In this document: positions 34,033 to 42,279 of the stretch, one piece after another
Numbering within the stretch: position 1 is the stretch's first letter
Layout: every line of letters starts with the position of its first letter
Origin: JBBDYH01 sp040901795
GTDB taxonomy: Bacteria; Planctomycetota; Planctomycetia; Pirellulales; JALHPA01
Direction of reading: 5' to 3'
DNA: 48,704 bases
NCBI GenBank assembly: GCA_040901795.1
Contig: JBBDYH010000015.1
Coordinates: 1-48,704, forward strand
Notes under the pieces: model-generated
What the model was told of the DNA's origin: nothing
The model's database searches: none
What the model saw: only the letters and a program-made list of their open reading frames with translations
Made by a program: the position numbers and the translations under genes

Positions 34033-34112
34033 GGAGACCAGGAGACCAGGAGACGGGGAGACCAGGAGACCAGGAGACCAGGAGACGGGGAGACGAGGAG
34101 ACGAGGAGAGCA
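34033..34112 (+). repeat. Ten tandem 8-bp units (GGAGACCA family)
   Basis: Ten contiguous octamers: five GGAGACCA, two GGAGACGG, two GGAGACGA and a last GGAGAGCA. The array fills almost all of the 89-base gap between two convergent stop codons (34030 and 34120). Confidence 0.92.
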
Positions 34113-34119
34113 TTGGCGC

Positions 34120-36189
34120 CTAGGCGGAGCCGGGGCGGGGAGTGCCGTCGGTGCGCCGCGCTGTCGGCAGTATCGCACGGCGCGGACCGCTCGACAGTGA
34201 GGCGGCTTGCACTGGTTGTGCGGAGTTCAGCTTGCGGGCGCGCGAGGTTGCGGCGTTAGCATTGTCGGCCTGGCCCGTGAGCTCAAAGAGGAAACGGCTG
34301 GCGATCGACGGTCGCGGCTTGCCCCATTTCATGCGCGAGAGCGCCAGCGTCAATGTCAGGCGGTCTTGGGCGCGCGTGACGCCGACGTAGCACAGCCGCC
34401 GCTCTTCATCGATCGCCGGACCATCGTCCTTGATGCTGCGATGGTGCGGCAGGAGTCCTTCTTCCATGCCAACCAGGTAGACTTGCGGAAACTCCAGGCC
34501 CTTGGCGCTGTGCAGCGTCAGAAGCGCTATGGCGTTTCGCGCAAGCTGCGAATCTTTTTCGCGCTGGTCTTCGCGGCCGGAGAGCGTGATTTCGTCGAGG
34601 AACTCGCGCAGGTCGGGCCGCTCGGCCTTCCGTTCATAAGCGGAGAGGGCATTGATCACTTCCTCGACCGCTTGCCAGCGCGATTGCTCTTCGTCGGGCT
34701 CTTTGGCGAGGCGGGCAATCTCGTCGCGATAACCGATCGCCTGGATGAGCTGCGAAATGACGGCCAATGGCGGTTCGTCGCGCAGCCGCGCGCGATGCGC
34801 TTCGATGAGCTGGCAGAACCGCTGGATCGCATCGGCGGCCGCAGGCGACACGCCTGCGCAGTGTGCGGCATCGGCGAGCACGTGCCACAGTGGCTTGCCG
34901 GCTTGCACCGCCAACGGCAATAGCGCGGCCACCGTCGATTGGCCGATGCCCCGGGCCGGCGTGTTGATGATCCGCAACAGCGCCGCCTCGTCCCGCGGGT
35001 TCACAAGGACCTTCAAGTAGGCAGTGATGTCGCGGACTTCCTTGCGGTCGTAAAAGGACTGGCCGCCGATGAGCACGTAGGGCAGCTTCGCCTTGCGTAG
35101 CTCCATCTCGAACGGCCGCGGTTGCTCGTTGGTGCGAAAGAGAATCGCAAAGTCGCGCGGCTGCACGCCCGGCTGCTGAAGCCGAGAACGGATATCGGCG
35201 ACGACGCGAATAGCCTCGTCATTTTCGTCTTGCGCTTGGATGATCAGCGGTTTCTCGCCGCCATGGCGCGCGGCGCGGAGCACTTTTTGGTGACGCTGGC
35301 GGTTGAAGGCGATCAGCGTGTTGGCGAGTTGCAGAATCTCGTGTGTCGAGCGGTAGTTCTCCTCCAGCCGCACGACCTTGGCGTCGGGCCAGTCCTGCTT
35401 GAAGCGGAGGATGTGTGCGACCTCGGCCCCGCGCCAACTATAGATTGACTGGTCGTCGTCACCCACCACGCAGAGATTGCGATGGCCCGCCGCAAGCGCC
35501 TTGACGATCCGGTACTGGCTGCCATTGGTATCCTGGTACTCGTCGACGAGCAGATGTTCGAAGCGGCCGGATTCGGCGCGGCGCACCTCAGCGAAGCGCT
35601 CAAAAAGCTCTTCGGTAAGATTGAGCAGGTCGTCGAAATCAACTGCGCCGGCCGTTTTCAGCGCCTTCTGGTAACGCCGGTAGGCCATCGCGGCCAGATG
35701 CTCCTTGTCGGATGTCGCTGTGGCGGCCGCCTGCTCAGGGCGGATCGAATTCGTCTTCCAGCGACTGATCAAGAACAACAGGTCGCCTGGCCGCAAGGCG
35801 GCATTCGGCACGCGAATCTCACGCAGCGCCTGCCGCGCCAGGCTTTCCTGATCCCCGCGATCGTAGATCGCAAAGCCGGTTGGATAGCCAAGACGGTTAA
35901 TTTGCCGCCGTAAGATCCGGACGCAAAGCGAATGGAACGTGGAAATTTCAGGCCTCTCGCGGGCACGCTTGCCGAGCAAGCCGGCGGCACGCTCTTGCAT
36001 CTCCGCAGCGGCCTTGTTGGTGAAGGTGACGGCCAGGATTCGTGTCGGCGCGACGCCGCGGCGAATCAACTCGGCAATGCGAAAGGTCACCACGCGGGTT
36101 TTTCCGGTGCCCGCCCCGGCGAGCACCAACAGGGGCCCTCGGAGCGTCTGGACGGCGTCGCGCTGTGCGGGATTGAGGTCGTGCGGCAT
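34120..36189 (-). CDS. UvrD/PcrA/Rep-type 3'-5' DNA helicase
   Basis: A 689-residue superfamily 1A helicase. Seen in order: Q-motif LNPAQRDAV (5-13), Walker A VLAGAGTGKTRV (22-33), motif Ia VTFTNKAAAEMQER, FHSLCVRILRR, Walker B HLLVDEYQDTN, motif III GDDDQSIYSWRGA, motif IV RLEENYRST, motif V LTLHSAKGLEFPQVYLVG and motif VI RRLCYVGVTRAQ. These translocases unwind DNA in repair and replication restart. The C-terminal ~40 residues (Arg/Ser/Pro rich) are poorly conserved. It is divergent from the TPR membrane gene at 36375. Confidence 0.93.
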   Translation of the reverse strand: MPHDLNPAQRDAVQTLRGPLLVLAGAGTGKTRVVTFRIAELIRRGVAPTRILAVTFTNKAAAEMQERAAGLLGKRARERPEISTFHSLCVRILRRQINRLGYPTGFAIYDRGDQESLARQALREIRVPNAALRPGDLLFLISRWKTNSIRPEQAAATATSDKEHLAAMAYRRYQKALKTAGAVDFDDLLNLTEELFERFAEVRRAESGRFEHLLVDEYQDTNGSQYRIVKALAAGHRNLCVVGDDDQSIYSWRGAEVAHILRFKQDWPDAKVVRLEENYRSTHEILQLANTLIAFNRQRHQKVLRAARHGGEKPLIIQAQDENDEAIRVVADIRSRLQQPGVQPRDFAILFRTNEQPRPFEMELRKAKLPYVLIGGQSFYDRKEVRDITAYLKVLVNPRDEAALLRIINTPARGIGQSTVAALLPLAVQAGKPLWHVLADAAHCAGVSPAAADAIQRFCQLIEAHRARLRDEPPLAVISQLIQAIGYRDEIARLAKEPDEEQSRWQAVEEVINALSAYERKAERPDLREFLDEITLSGREDQREKDSQLARNAIALLTLHSAKGLEFPQVYLVGMEEGLLPHHRSIKDDGPAIDEERRLCYVGVTRAQDRLTLTLALSRMKWGKPRPSIASRFLFELTGQADNANAATSRARKLNSAQPVQAASLSSGPRRAILPTARRTDGTPRPGSA

Positions 36190-36246
36190 GGCGAGACGAG
36201 TCTACCGATGCCGTGCGACCTTGTCCACGACGGACTTCCGCCGCCC

Positions 36247-36276
36247 TTGACGCTGTTTTGCCAATGCACCTATACT
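36247..36276 (+). promoter_or_regulatory. Promoter of the TPR-pseudouridine synthase unit
   Basis: -35 TTGACG (36247-36252), 18-base spacer and -10 TATACT (36271-36276). It gives a leader of about 90 bases before the ATG at 36375, which contains the dispersed motif at 36292-36307. Confidence 0.6.
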
Positions 36277-36291
36277 CCAAGCTTGTCAGGA

Positions 36292-36307
36292 CTTAGAACT
36301 GCTAAAC
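36292..36307. repeat. Single copy of the AGAACYGCTAA word
   Basis: CTTAGAACTGCTAAAC matches the outer arm of the nested repeat at 25835-25941 except at two positions; the related TGTTAGCAGTTCT lies at 8111-8123. It sits in the leader of the downstream transcript. Confidence 0.5.
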
Positions 36308-36374
36308 GATACCGCTCGTGCCACTGCTCGCCGCGAGGTCGCCGCGGCGACCCACGACGTAACAAGGACGATCC

Positions 36375-37352
36375 ATGAAAGCCGAACGGCGTCACGAGCT
36401 TCAACACAACGAATTGGCCGACTGGGTGGCCGGCGCCGTCGAGCGGATCAAGCCGTATTCGCGAGCAATCGTCGGCGTGGTGGTTGCCGCGGCTGTGCTA
36501 TTGACCACTTACATTGTGCTGTCGGGCCGCGCCGAGCGAAAGCAATCGACGGCCTGGACCGACTACTACCTGGCCATCCAAGGTCCGCCCGAGAGGGTCG
36601 AGTCCGACTTGGAAGCGGTCATACGTGAGCACGAGGGCGTGGCGGCGGGACAATGGGCACAGGTGGCGCTGGCTGATCTCAAGCTGGGTGAGGGCATTGC
36701 GGCGCTCTTCATCGATAAAGCAGCCGCCAAAAAGAACCTGGAAAGCGCCGTCGAACACTACGAAGCGGTCATTCCCGAAGCTGAGGACCCACTGCTGATC
36801 GCCCGGGCGCGGTTTGGCTTGGCACGGGCACTGGAATCGCAGGGGCAGCTCGACAAAGCTCGCGAAGTGTATGAGCAGATCGTCGAAGCGTCCGGGACAA
36901 ACGCGTATGTTTCCTTGGCGGAATCCCGCCTGAAGGACCTGAAGCGAGACTCAACGCAGGACTTTTACGCGTGGTTCGAGAAGCAGGAGCCGGTGGCGCC
37001 TCCGGCCGCATCCAGTTCACTCCCCGGTACGCCGGGGGAGAAGTTGCCGTTCGACGCAAGTTTCTTGGATTCGCCCGGCAGCGTGAACCTCTCTGGCCAA
37101 AACATTCTCAACATTCCTGAGCTCGACAAGGGGGCGGGGCCCTTGCTGACTCCGCCGACAGAGAAAGACGCCGACAAGGGCGCCGTCGAGCCTGCCAATA
37201 AGACGCCGGAGACGGAGCCCGCGAAGGATGCGGCGCCGGAGGCTGAAAAAGAAGATGCGGCGAAGGAGCCGGAGAGTAACGAGAAGGCTGAAGAAGGGGA
37301 CAGTCAGCGCGACTCTGCGGCAGAAGACCAGCCCCGCGGTAAAGCGCCGTAG
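36375..37352 (+). CDS. Membrane-anchored TPR protein (YfgM-like)
   Basis: A 325-residue protein: cytoplasmic N terminus (HELQHNELADWVAGAVERIK), one membrane helix (AIVGVVVAAAVLLTTYIVL, about 31-49), a periplasmic TPR region (about 60-185, with LESAVEHYEAVIPEAEDPLL and ALESQGQLDKAREVYEQIVE) and a disordered Glu/Lys/Pro-rich tail. The layout resembles YfgM, an ancillary factor of the Sec/YidC translocon, though the tail is unlike it. AAGGA precedes the ATG. It is followed 22 bases later by the pseudouridine synthase. Confidence 0.8.
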   Translation: MKAERRHELQHNELADWVAGAVERIKPYSRAIVGVVVAAAVLLTTYIVLSGRAERKQSTAWTDYYLAIQGPPERVESDLEAVIREHEGVAAGQWAQVALADLKLGEGIAALFIDKAAAKKNLESAVEHYEAVIPEAEDPLLIARARFGLARALESQGQLDKAREVYEQIVEASGTNAYVSLAESRLKDLKRDSTQDFYAWFEKQEPVAPPAASSSLPGTPGEKLPFDASFLDSPGSVNLSGQNILNIPELDKGAGPLLTPPTEKDADKGAVEPANKTPETEPAKDAAPEAEKEDAAKEPESNEKAEEGDSQRDSAAEDQPRGKAP

Positions 37353-37374
37353 CGACGGGTGAATCGGATGTTTC

Positions 37375-38343
37375 ATGCAGCCTGTCGAGCTCACGGTCGA
37401 TGAAACTTTCGACGGCTGCCGCCTGGATGTGTTCCTGGCGCAGAAGTTTCCCACCTATAGCCGCGTGCATCTGCGAAAGGTCATCAACGCCGACGCGGTG
37501 CAGGTGAACGAGCGGCGTGTGAAGGCGGCTCATAAGCTGAAAGCGGGCCAGCGCGTTTCGATCGTCTTACCGGAGCTGCCGAAGAAATCGCCGCAGCCCG
37601 AGGACATCCCGCTCGACATTCTGTACGAAGACGATTGGCTGGCGGCAATCAACAAGCCGCCGGCGATGGTCGTGCATCCGGCGAAAGGCCATTGGAAGGG
37701 GACGCTGACCAGCGCCTTGCAATTCCACTTCGATAAGCTCAGCGGCGCCGGCGGGCCAACGCGGCCGGGAATCGTGCATCGGCTCGATCGCGACACGAGC
37801 GGCGTGTTGGTAGTCGCCAAGACCGACCAGGCGCACTTTGCATTGTCCGAGCAGTTCCAGACACGCTCCACCGAGAAAGAATATTTGGCGATCACCGTTG
37901 GCGTGCCCGACCACGATCGCGACATCATCGAGCAGCCGATCGGCGTACATCCTTATCAGCGCGAGAAGATGGCCATTCGACGCGATCATGCGACGAGCCG
38001 GCCGGCGCAGACGTTTTACGAGGTCGTTGAGCGGTTTGGGGGGTTTGCGGCGGTCAAGGTGCTGCCGAAGACGGGTCGCACGCATCAGATTCGCGTGCAC
38101 TTGGCGCACATCGGCTGTCCGGTGCTCTGCGACAAGCTCTACGGCGGCCGCGACCGGATCACGCGCGGAGAGCTGACGCGCGATCCGGAGGATCGAGAAG
38201 TCATCCTATTGCGGCAAGCGCTGCACGCGTCGCGATTGGCGCTGGTGCACCCGGTGACCAGGGAGCGGCTGGAGTTTATCGCGCCGTTGGCGGAGGATAT
38301 GGAGCGTGTTTTGGAGGCGCTACGCAAGAAACGGCGTGATTAG
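37375..38343 (+). CDS. RluA/RluD-family pseudouridine synthase
   Basis: A 322-residue protein with an N-terminal S4 RNA-binding domain (CRLDVFLAQKFPTYSRVHLR, about 15-65) and an RluA-type catalytic domain. IVHRLDRDTSGVLVVAK contains the catalytic Asp138, EYLAITVG and GRTHQIRVHLAHIGCPVLCD complete the fold. It converts specific uridines in large-subunit rRNA (RluD-like) or related RNAs to pseudouridine. Length and S4 domain fit RluD, but the exact target cannot be read from sequence. It is transcribed with the TPR gene. Confidence 0.9.
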   Translation: MQPVELTVDETFDGCRLDVFLAQKFPTYSRVHLRKVINADAVQVNERRVKAAHKLKAGQRVSIVLPELPKKSPQPEDIPLDILYEDDWLAAINKPPAMVVHPAKGHWKGTLTSALQFHFDKLSGAGGPTRPGIVHRLDRDTSGVLVVAKTDQAHFALSEQFQTRSTEKEYLAITVGVPDHDRDIIEQPIGVHPYQREKMAIRRDHATSRPAQTFYEVVERFGGFAAVKVLPKTGRTHQIRVHLAHIGCPVLCDKLYGGRDRITRGELTRDPEDREVILLRQALHASRLALVHPVTRERLEFIAPLAEDMERVLEALRKKRRD

Positions 38344-38357
38344 CACCAGCAGGAATT

Positions 38358-38390
38358 ACCGCCGCCGGCACAGTATACGGTAGCGGCGGT
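38358..38390. repeat. Hairpin after the pseudouridine synthase
   Basis: ACCGCCGC (38358-38365) pairs with GCGGCGGT (38383-38390) over a 17-base loop containing GTATAC. It lies 15 bases after the pseudouridine-synthase stop and just upstream of the RAYT region. It could act as a REP-like unit or a weak terminator; no T-run follows. Confidence 0.4.
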
Positions 38391-38400
38391 GAAGGCTGCA

Positions 38401-38487
38401 AAACTGCAAGCGAGTGGCCGGCTGACGCTCGAGCGCGACAGCCAACGATTCCACTGCCATACACCGTCGCCAGTACGCTTGCGGTTT
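38401..38487. repeat. REP-like words upstream of the RAYT gene
   Basis: AAACTGCAAGCG (38401-38412) and the inverted form CGCTTGCGGTTT (38476-38487) flank a GC-rich stretch containing GCGAGTGGCCGGCTGACGCT. They match AAACCGCAAGCG downstream of the gene (39146-39157). Confidence 0.6.
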
Positions 38488-38513
38488 AACGATACGATGC
38501 GACCGAGGTGCCG

Positions 38514-39128
38514 ATGTTAGCTGGCTATCACCTCATTTGGACCGCCTACGGCTGGTGGCTGCCAAACGACCCGCGCGGCAGCAGGTCGCGCGAGATCCGC
38601 TGCGCCTCGATCGAGGCGCTCGGAGAGCTGCACTACGGGCCGAGGCGCGTGCAGCCGGCCGGCCGGGTGATCCGCGAGTTCTACGAGGCCGCGGCGGAAG
38701 CGCTGCGGTTTCCGCTGCTGAAGTTCTCGCCCGCCGAAGTCGACGCCATCGGCCAAACGTTCGCCCGCGTCGTGCGCCAGCGCGGCTACACGTGCTATGG
38801 GTGTGCGATCATGCCCGAGCATGTCCATTTGCTGATTCGCAAACATCGCGATCAAGCAGGAACCATGATCGACGCGTTTCAAGAAGCGAGCCGCGCCGCG
38901 GTTTGCGCGAAACCGCAAGCAGGACGCGGCGACGATCATCCGGTCTGGGGCGGTCCAGGCTGGAAAGTCTATCTCGAAACCTGCGAAGACATGTGGCGAA
39001 CGGAGGAATACATTCGCCGCAATCCCCTCGGCATCGAAGCGCCGGAGCAGCATTGGTCGTTCGTCCGGAGGTACGATGGCTGGCTGCCGGGGCAGGTGCG
39101 CATCGTCAAGCGGGCACGGCGATCGTGA
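38514..39128 (+). mobile_element. REP-associated tyrosine transposase (RAYT, Y1/IS200-like)
   Basis: A 204-residue HUH-superfamily protein. YHLIWTAYGWWLPNDPRGS starts the fold, the metal-binding HUH motif is IMPEHVHLLIRKH, and the catalytic Tyr is probably in WRTEEYIRRNPLGI. RAYTs cut and move short palindromic REP elements and are usually single-copy chromosomal genes. GAGG five bases upstream supports ATG 38514. Matching REP-like words lie on both sides, with an internal AAACCGCAAGC at 38910-38920. Confidence 0.85.
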
Positions 39129-39145
39129 GCTGCGACGGGTTCGTG

Positions 39146-39157
39146 AAACCGCAAGCG
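39146..39157 (+). repeat. REP-like word downstream of the RAYT gene
   Basis: AAACCGCAAGCG follows the RAYT stop by 17 bases. It is in inverted orientation relative to the copy at 38476-38487. Confidence 0.6.
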
Positions 39158-39186
39158 AAAGGAAGCCGTTTGGGCTGGACGCCCTT

Positions 39187-40920
39187 CTAGCCCCGCAGTG
39201 CCGTCCAGAACAATCGCGGCAGCTTGAGCGCTGAGGGACGGTGGTAGAGGTCTGTCACTTGCCAGGCCAGCTTGTCGGCGGTGCGGTGCGACGGAAACCA
39301 GAAAGGCTTAGGCCGCACCGTGAGCGGCCCTTCGAGCACCGTCTTTTCCACGCCGTCGAGCATGAACGTGTTGTGTACCCAGCCGATGCCGCTCGTTGGG
39401 TCCGCCAGCGTACCGCCGGAGTAACCGCCCCAGGGAGCGCTCATGATCGCGTAGCCGAGGGCCGACCAGTGGTTGATCGCCACGGTCCCGTAACGCAACC
39501 GCTCGACCGCGCGCCAGAGGCGCGCTTCGTTTCCAGCCGCGCGGCGAAACTTGGGATGGACGACTAGCGTTGCACCGAGAGTCCCCACAATACGTTCGTT
39601 GCAAAAGTCCGGCACGGAATCGAGAAACTCCTCCGCGGAACTGGCAACCAAGGCCGTCTCGGCCGTGACGCAGACGAAGGACTCCTCGCGGAAGTATTGC
39701 GGATCTTCGCTGGGAGACACGTCGCGGACAATCGTCCAGGGAAGCGTCCCTTCCCGGCCGGGAAGATCGTGCGACTGGCCATCGGGAACGAAGCGGCAGA
39801 ACCGCTCAGGGGCGCCGGGATAATACGCCGCGCGCGGTGGAGTGCGATCGAGCACCGCTTGCAGCTTCGCCAGAAACTTCTCGCGCGCCGGCCAACCGCG
39901 CTGGGTCACAATCAGTTTCGAGGCGATGCAGTTGAACGAGGCGTTGTTGACGATACTCGCCGCCAGGTTTTCCGCCTGAAAGTCCAGCTCCCGATCGGTA
40001 TACGGGCCGGGCACAATAATCCACGGCGTCACGTTGCCAAGCTCGCTGGTGATCGGTTTTTTGAGCAGGGGGTCGTCCGCCGCCTTGCGCTGCGCGCGCT
40101 CGGCCGAGTCGGCGCCCCACACGATCGAGTCGTGCGTCTGGCTCGAACCGGTGATATGGACGTCGTCGATCGCCGGATGCTGAGCCGCATAGGCGCCCGC
40201 TTCGGCCCCGCCGTACGCGAATCGCAGATAACCTCCTTGCACAAGCTGACGAAAGGCGCGGGCGAAGATCTCGCCGAGGTGGTCGTTGACCGGGTTCATC
40301 TTCAGGAGAACAACGCGTCCCTCGTGAAACAATCGATACAGGGCATCAGTCGGCGCGATGCTGGAGACATTGCCGGCGCCTAGCACGAGCGACACTCCCG
40401 CTTGCCGCGGCGGTTGAGCGCGGTAGTAGCTCGCCGTATGCTCGCGGAGATTCGCCCGCGTCACATGCCTTTGCATCCACACGTGCGCTTTAAACCCTCG
40501 GAAAAGCAGCGAGTCGAACATGCCGGCGCACGGCAGGACGGGAATCTGAAGTTGTCCGCTCGGACCCTCGGTGGGTGCCGCCGGCAATCGGACGGCGCCT
40601 TCAACGTGCAGCGACTGCAGAGTACCGATGAGCAGACGAAGGTAGCGCACGGTTGCCAGCGGGCCGTTGGCGATCTCTTCACCGGCGAGCGGTGAATCCG
40701 CGGCGATGCCTTTGGCAAGACATGCCGCCGCTACCCAATCCCCGGCCACTTCCGCGACGCCATCGAGGCACTGCACGGCAAGCTGAATCCGCCCGGCCAG
40801 TGGCATATCGGCCCAGGCGATTTTAGCGGTTTGCAGTTCGGCCACAGCGCGATCAATCTCGTCGCGCAAACTTGTGCCTGAAAGTCGAGCACGGGTGAGC
40901 GGCCCGGTCGCCAGCGACAT
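39187..40920 (-). CDS. Aldehyde dehydrogenase-fold protein
   Basis: A 577-residue ALDH-superfamily protein. Visible are the cofactor Lys in VVLLKMNPVN (K207), the VHITGSS motif, the general base Glu in SELGNVTPWIIV (E293), and the catalytic Cys in NNASFNCIASK (C331) preceded by the usual Asn residues. The N and C termini are longer than in standard 480-500-residue enzymes. The substrate is unknown. The ATG lies six bases after the mnmE stop, so it is the last gene of the yidC-mnmE operon. Confidence 0.8.
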   Translation of the reverse strand: MSLATGPLTRARLSGTSLRDEIDRAVAELQTAKIAWADMPLAGRIQLAVQCLDGVAEVAGDWVAAACLAKGIAADSPLAGEEIANGPLATVRYLRLLIGTLQSLHVEGAVRLPAAPTEGPSGQLQIPVLPCAGMFDSLLFRGFKAHVWMQRHVTRANLREHTASYYRAQPPRQAGVSLVLGAGNVSSIAPTDALYRLFHEGRVVLLKMNPVNDHLGEIFARAFRQLVQGGYLRFAYGGAEAGAYAAQHPAIDDVHITGSSQTHDSIVWGADSAERAQRKAADDPLLKKPITSELGNVTPWIIVPGPYTDRELDFQAENLAASIVNNASFNCIASKLIVTQRGWPAREKFLAKLQAVLDRTPPRAAYYPGAPERFCRFVPDGQSHDLPGREGTLPWTIVRDVSPSEDPQYFREESFVCVTAETALVASSAEEFLDSVPDFCNERIVGTLGATLVVHPKFRRAAGNEARLWRAVERLRYGTVAINHWSALGYAIMSAPWGGYSGGTLADPTSGIGWVHNTFMLDGVEKTVLEGPLTVRPKPFWFPSHRTADKLAWQVTDLYHRPSALKLPRLFWTALRG

Positions 40921-40926
40921 AGAGTC

Positions 40927-42276
40927 TCACTTTCCAATACAAAAGCGGCTGAAGATGCGGTCGAGCAGATCTTCGGTGTAAACAGCGCCGGTGACTTTGC
41001 CCAATTCATCGAGGGCCAGACGAATCTCGGCTGCGACCAGCTCGTCGCCGGCACGCTGTTCGGCGATACGCCGAGCGATCCCGAGGCTGCCGATCGCCTG
41101 CTCGATGCTCGAGCGGCAGCGCGCTGCGGTTGAGGCGACCGCATGACCGACTGGTCTGCCGTTGAGCCGCGCGGCAATTTCCCACCGCAGTTCAGCGAGC
41201 CCTGCTGACGTCGCTGCGCTCGTTTCGACCGCCGGCCGATTGAGCGAGACGGTTTTGGGATGGTCACATTTCGTCAATACCAAGAGCGCTGCGCTATCGT
41301 GTTGTAGGCGCTCCTGTTCCCACGGGTTGAGAGGCCGCGTGGCGTCAATGCACCAGAGGCGCAGGTCCGCTTGCTGAGTCTGCACTTCGGCCATGCGTTG
41401 GGCCTCCGCCGGGATGGATCCAGGCTGGGCGGCATCCTCGAATCCTGCCGTATCGACGAGCACACATTCCAGGCCGCCGAGCTTGACCGTCGCCTGAAGA
41501 TAATCGCGCGTGGTGCCGGCAATGGTCGATACAATCGAGCGCTCGTAGCCAGCCAGCGCATTGAAAAGGCTACTCTTTCCGGCGTTCGGCCAACCGACGA
41601 TGGCCACGCGCGTCGCTTCAGTGGCCAGCGACCGGGCATGAAGCTTCACGGCCAGCGACTCTAATTCGGACTTTGCGGCGGTCAGTCTGCGAACGACCTC
41701 TTCAATGGCGACAAACTCGATGTGCTCTTCAACAAAATCAAGCCCGGCCTCCAGATCGGCTAAAAGATCGAGCAAGTCGCCGCGAAGCTTGCCCAGCGGC
41801 CCGGCTAGGCCTCCAGCCAACTGCTCGAGGGCTACCGCCAGCGTTTGGCGATCCTGCGAGTCGATTACGCCGAGCACAGCCTCGGCCTGCGTGAGGTCCA
41901 GCCGGCCGGCCAGAAACGCCCGCAAGGTGAACTCGCCCGGTTGGGCCAGGCGCGCCCCGTGCGTGCAGACGGTTCGCAAAGCGCCTTCCACCAGCGGCGG
42001 CGAACCGAGCGTGTGCAGCTCGGCGGCCGGTTGGCGCGTATAGCTGCGCCGGGAGGGCCAGACGTATGCGTCGCAGGGCAGCCGCAGAGGGCCTGTCAAT
42101 TCGCCGGGCAATACGCGCGGCAACAACGAGCGCCCCTTCGGCCAACTATCCGAGGGCTTGAAGCACGCCCGCAGGCAATCGAGTGCGTTTGGCCCGCTTA
42201 TCCGCACGATGGCCCTCGCCGCGCCGGCGCCCGGCGGCGTAGCGATGGCGGCGATGGTGTCGTTGAGTGCAAACAT
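40927..42276 (-). CDS. mnmE: tRNA modification GTPase MnmE
   Basis: A 449-residue protein: N-terminal folate-binding-like domain (NDTIAAIATPPGAGA), helical domain, and an inserted GTPase with G1 GWPNAGKSS (228-236), TIAGTTRD (251-258), G3 DTAGF (275-279) and the TKCD G4 motif. It ends in the catalytic FCIGK with the conserved cysteine. With MnmG it installs the 5-carboxymethylaminomethyl group on U34 of tRNAs. The usual motif GRPNVGKS reads GWPNAGKS here. The ATG is three bases after the yidC stop, an ancient gene pairing. Confidence 0.95.
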   Translation of the reverse strand: MFALNDTIAAIATPPGAGAARAIVRISGPNALDCLRACFKPSDSWPKGRSLLPRVLPGELTGPLRLPCDAYVWPSRRSYTRQPAAELHTLGSPPLVEGALRTVCTHGARLAQPGEFTLRAFLAGRLDLTQAEAVLGVIDSQDRQTLAVALEQLAGGLAGPLGKLRGDLLDLLADLEAGLDFVEEHIEFVAIEEVVRRLTAAKSELESLAVKLHARSLATEATRVAIVGWPNAGKSSLFNALAGYERSIVSTIAGTTRDYLQATVKLGGLECVLVDTAGFEDAAQPGSIPAEAQRMAEVQTQQADLRLWCIDATRPLNPWEQERLQHDSAALLVLTKCDHPKTVSLNRPAVETSAATSAGLAELRWEIAARLNGRPVGHAVASTAARCRSSIEQAIGSLGIARRIAEQRAGDELVAAEIRLALDELGKVTGAVYTEDLLDRIFSRFCIGK

Positions 42277-42279
42277 CGG

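Noticed and set aside
34033..34112. CRISPR array at the octamer repeats
   Set aside because: Units are 8 bases and contiguous, with no spacers and no cas genes in the window.
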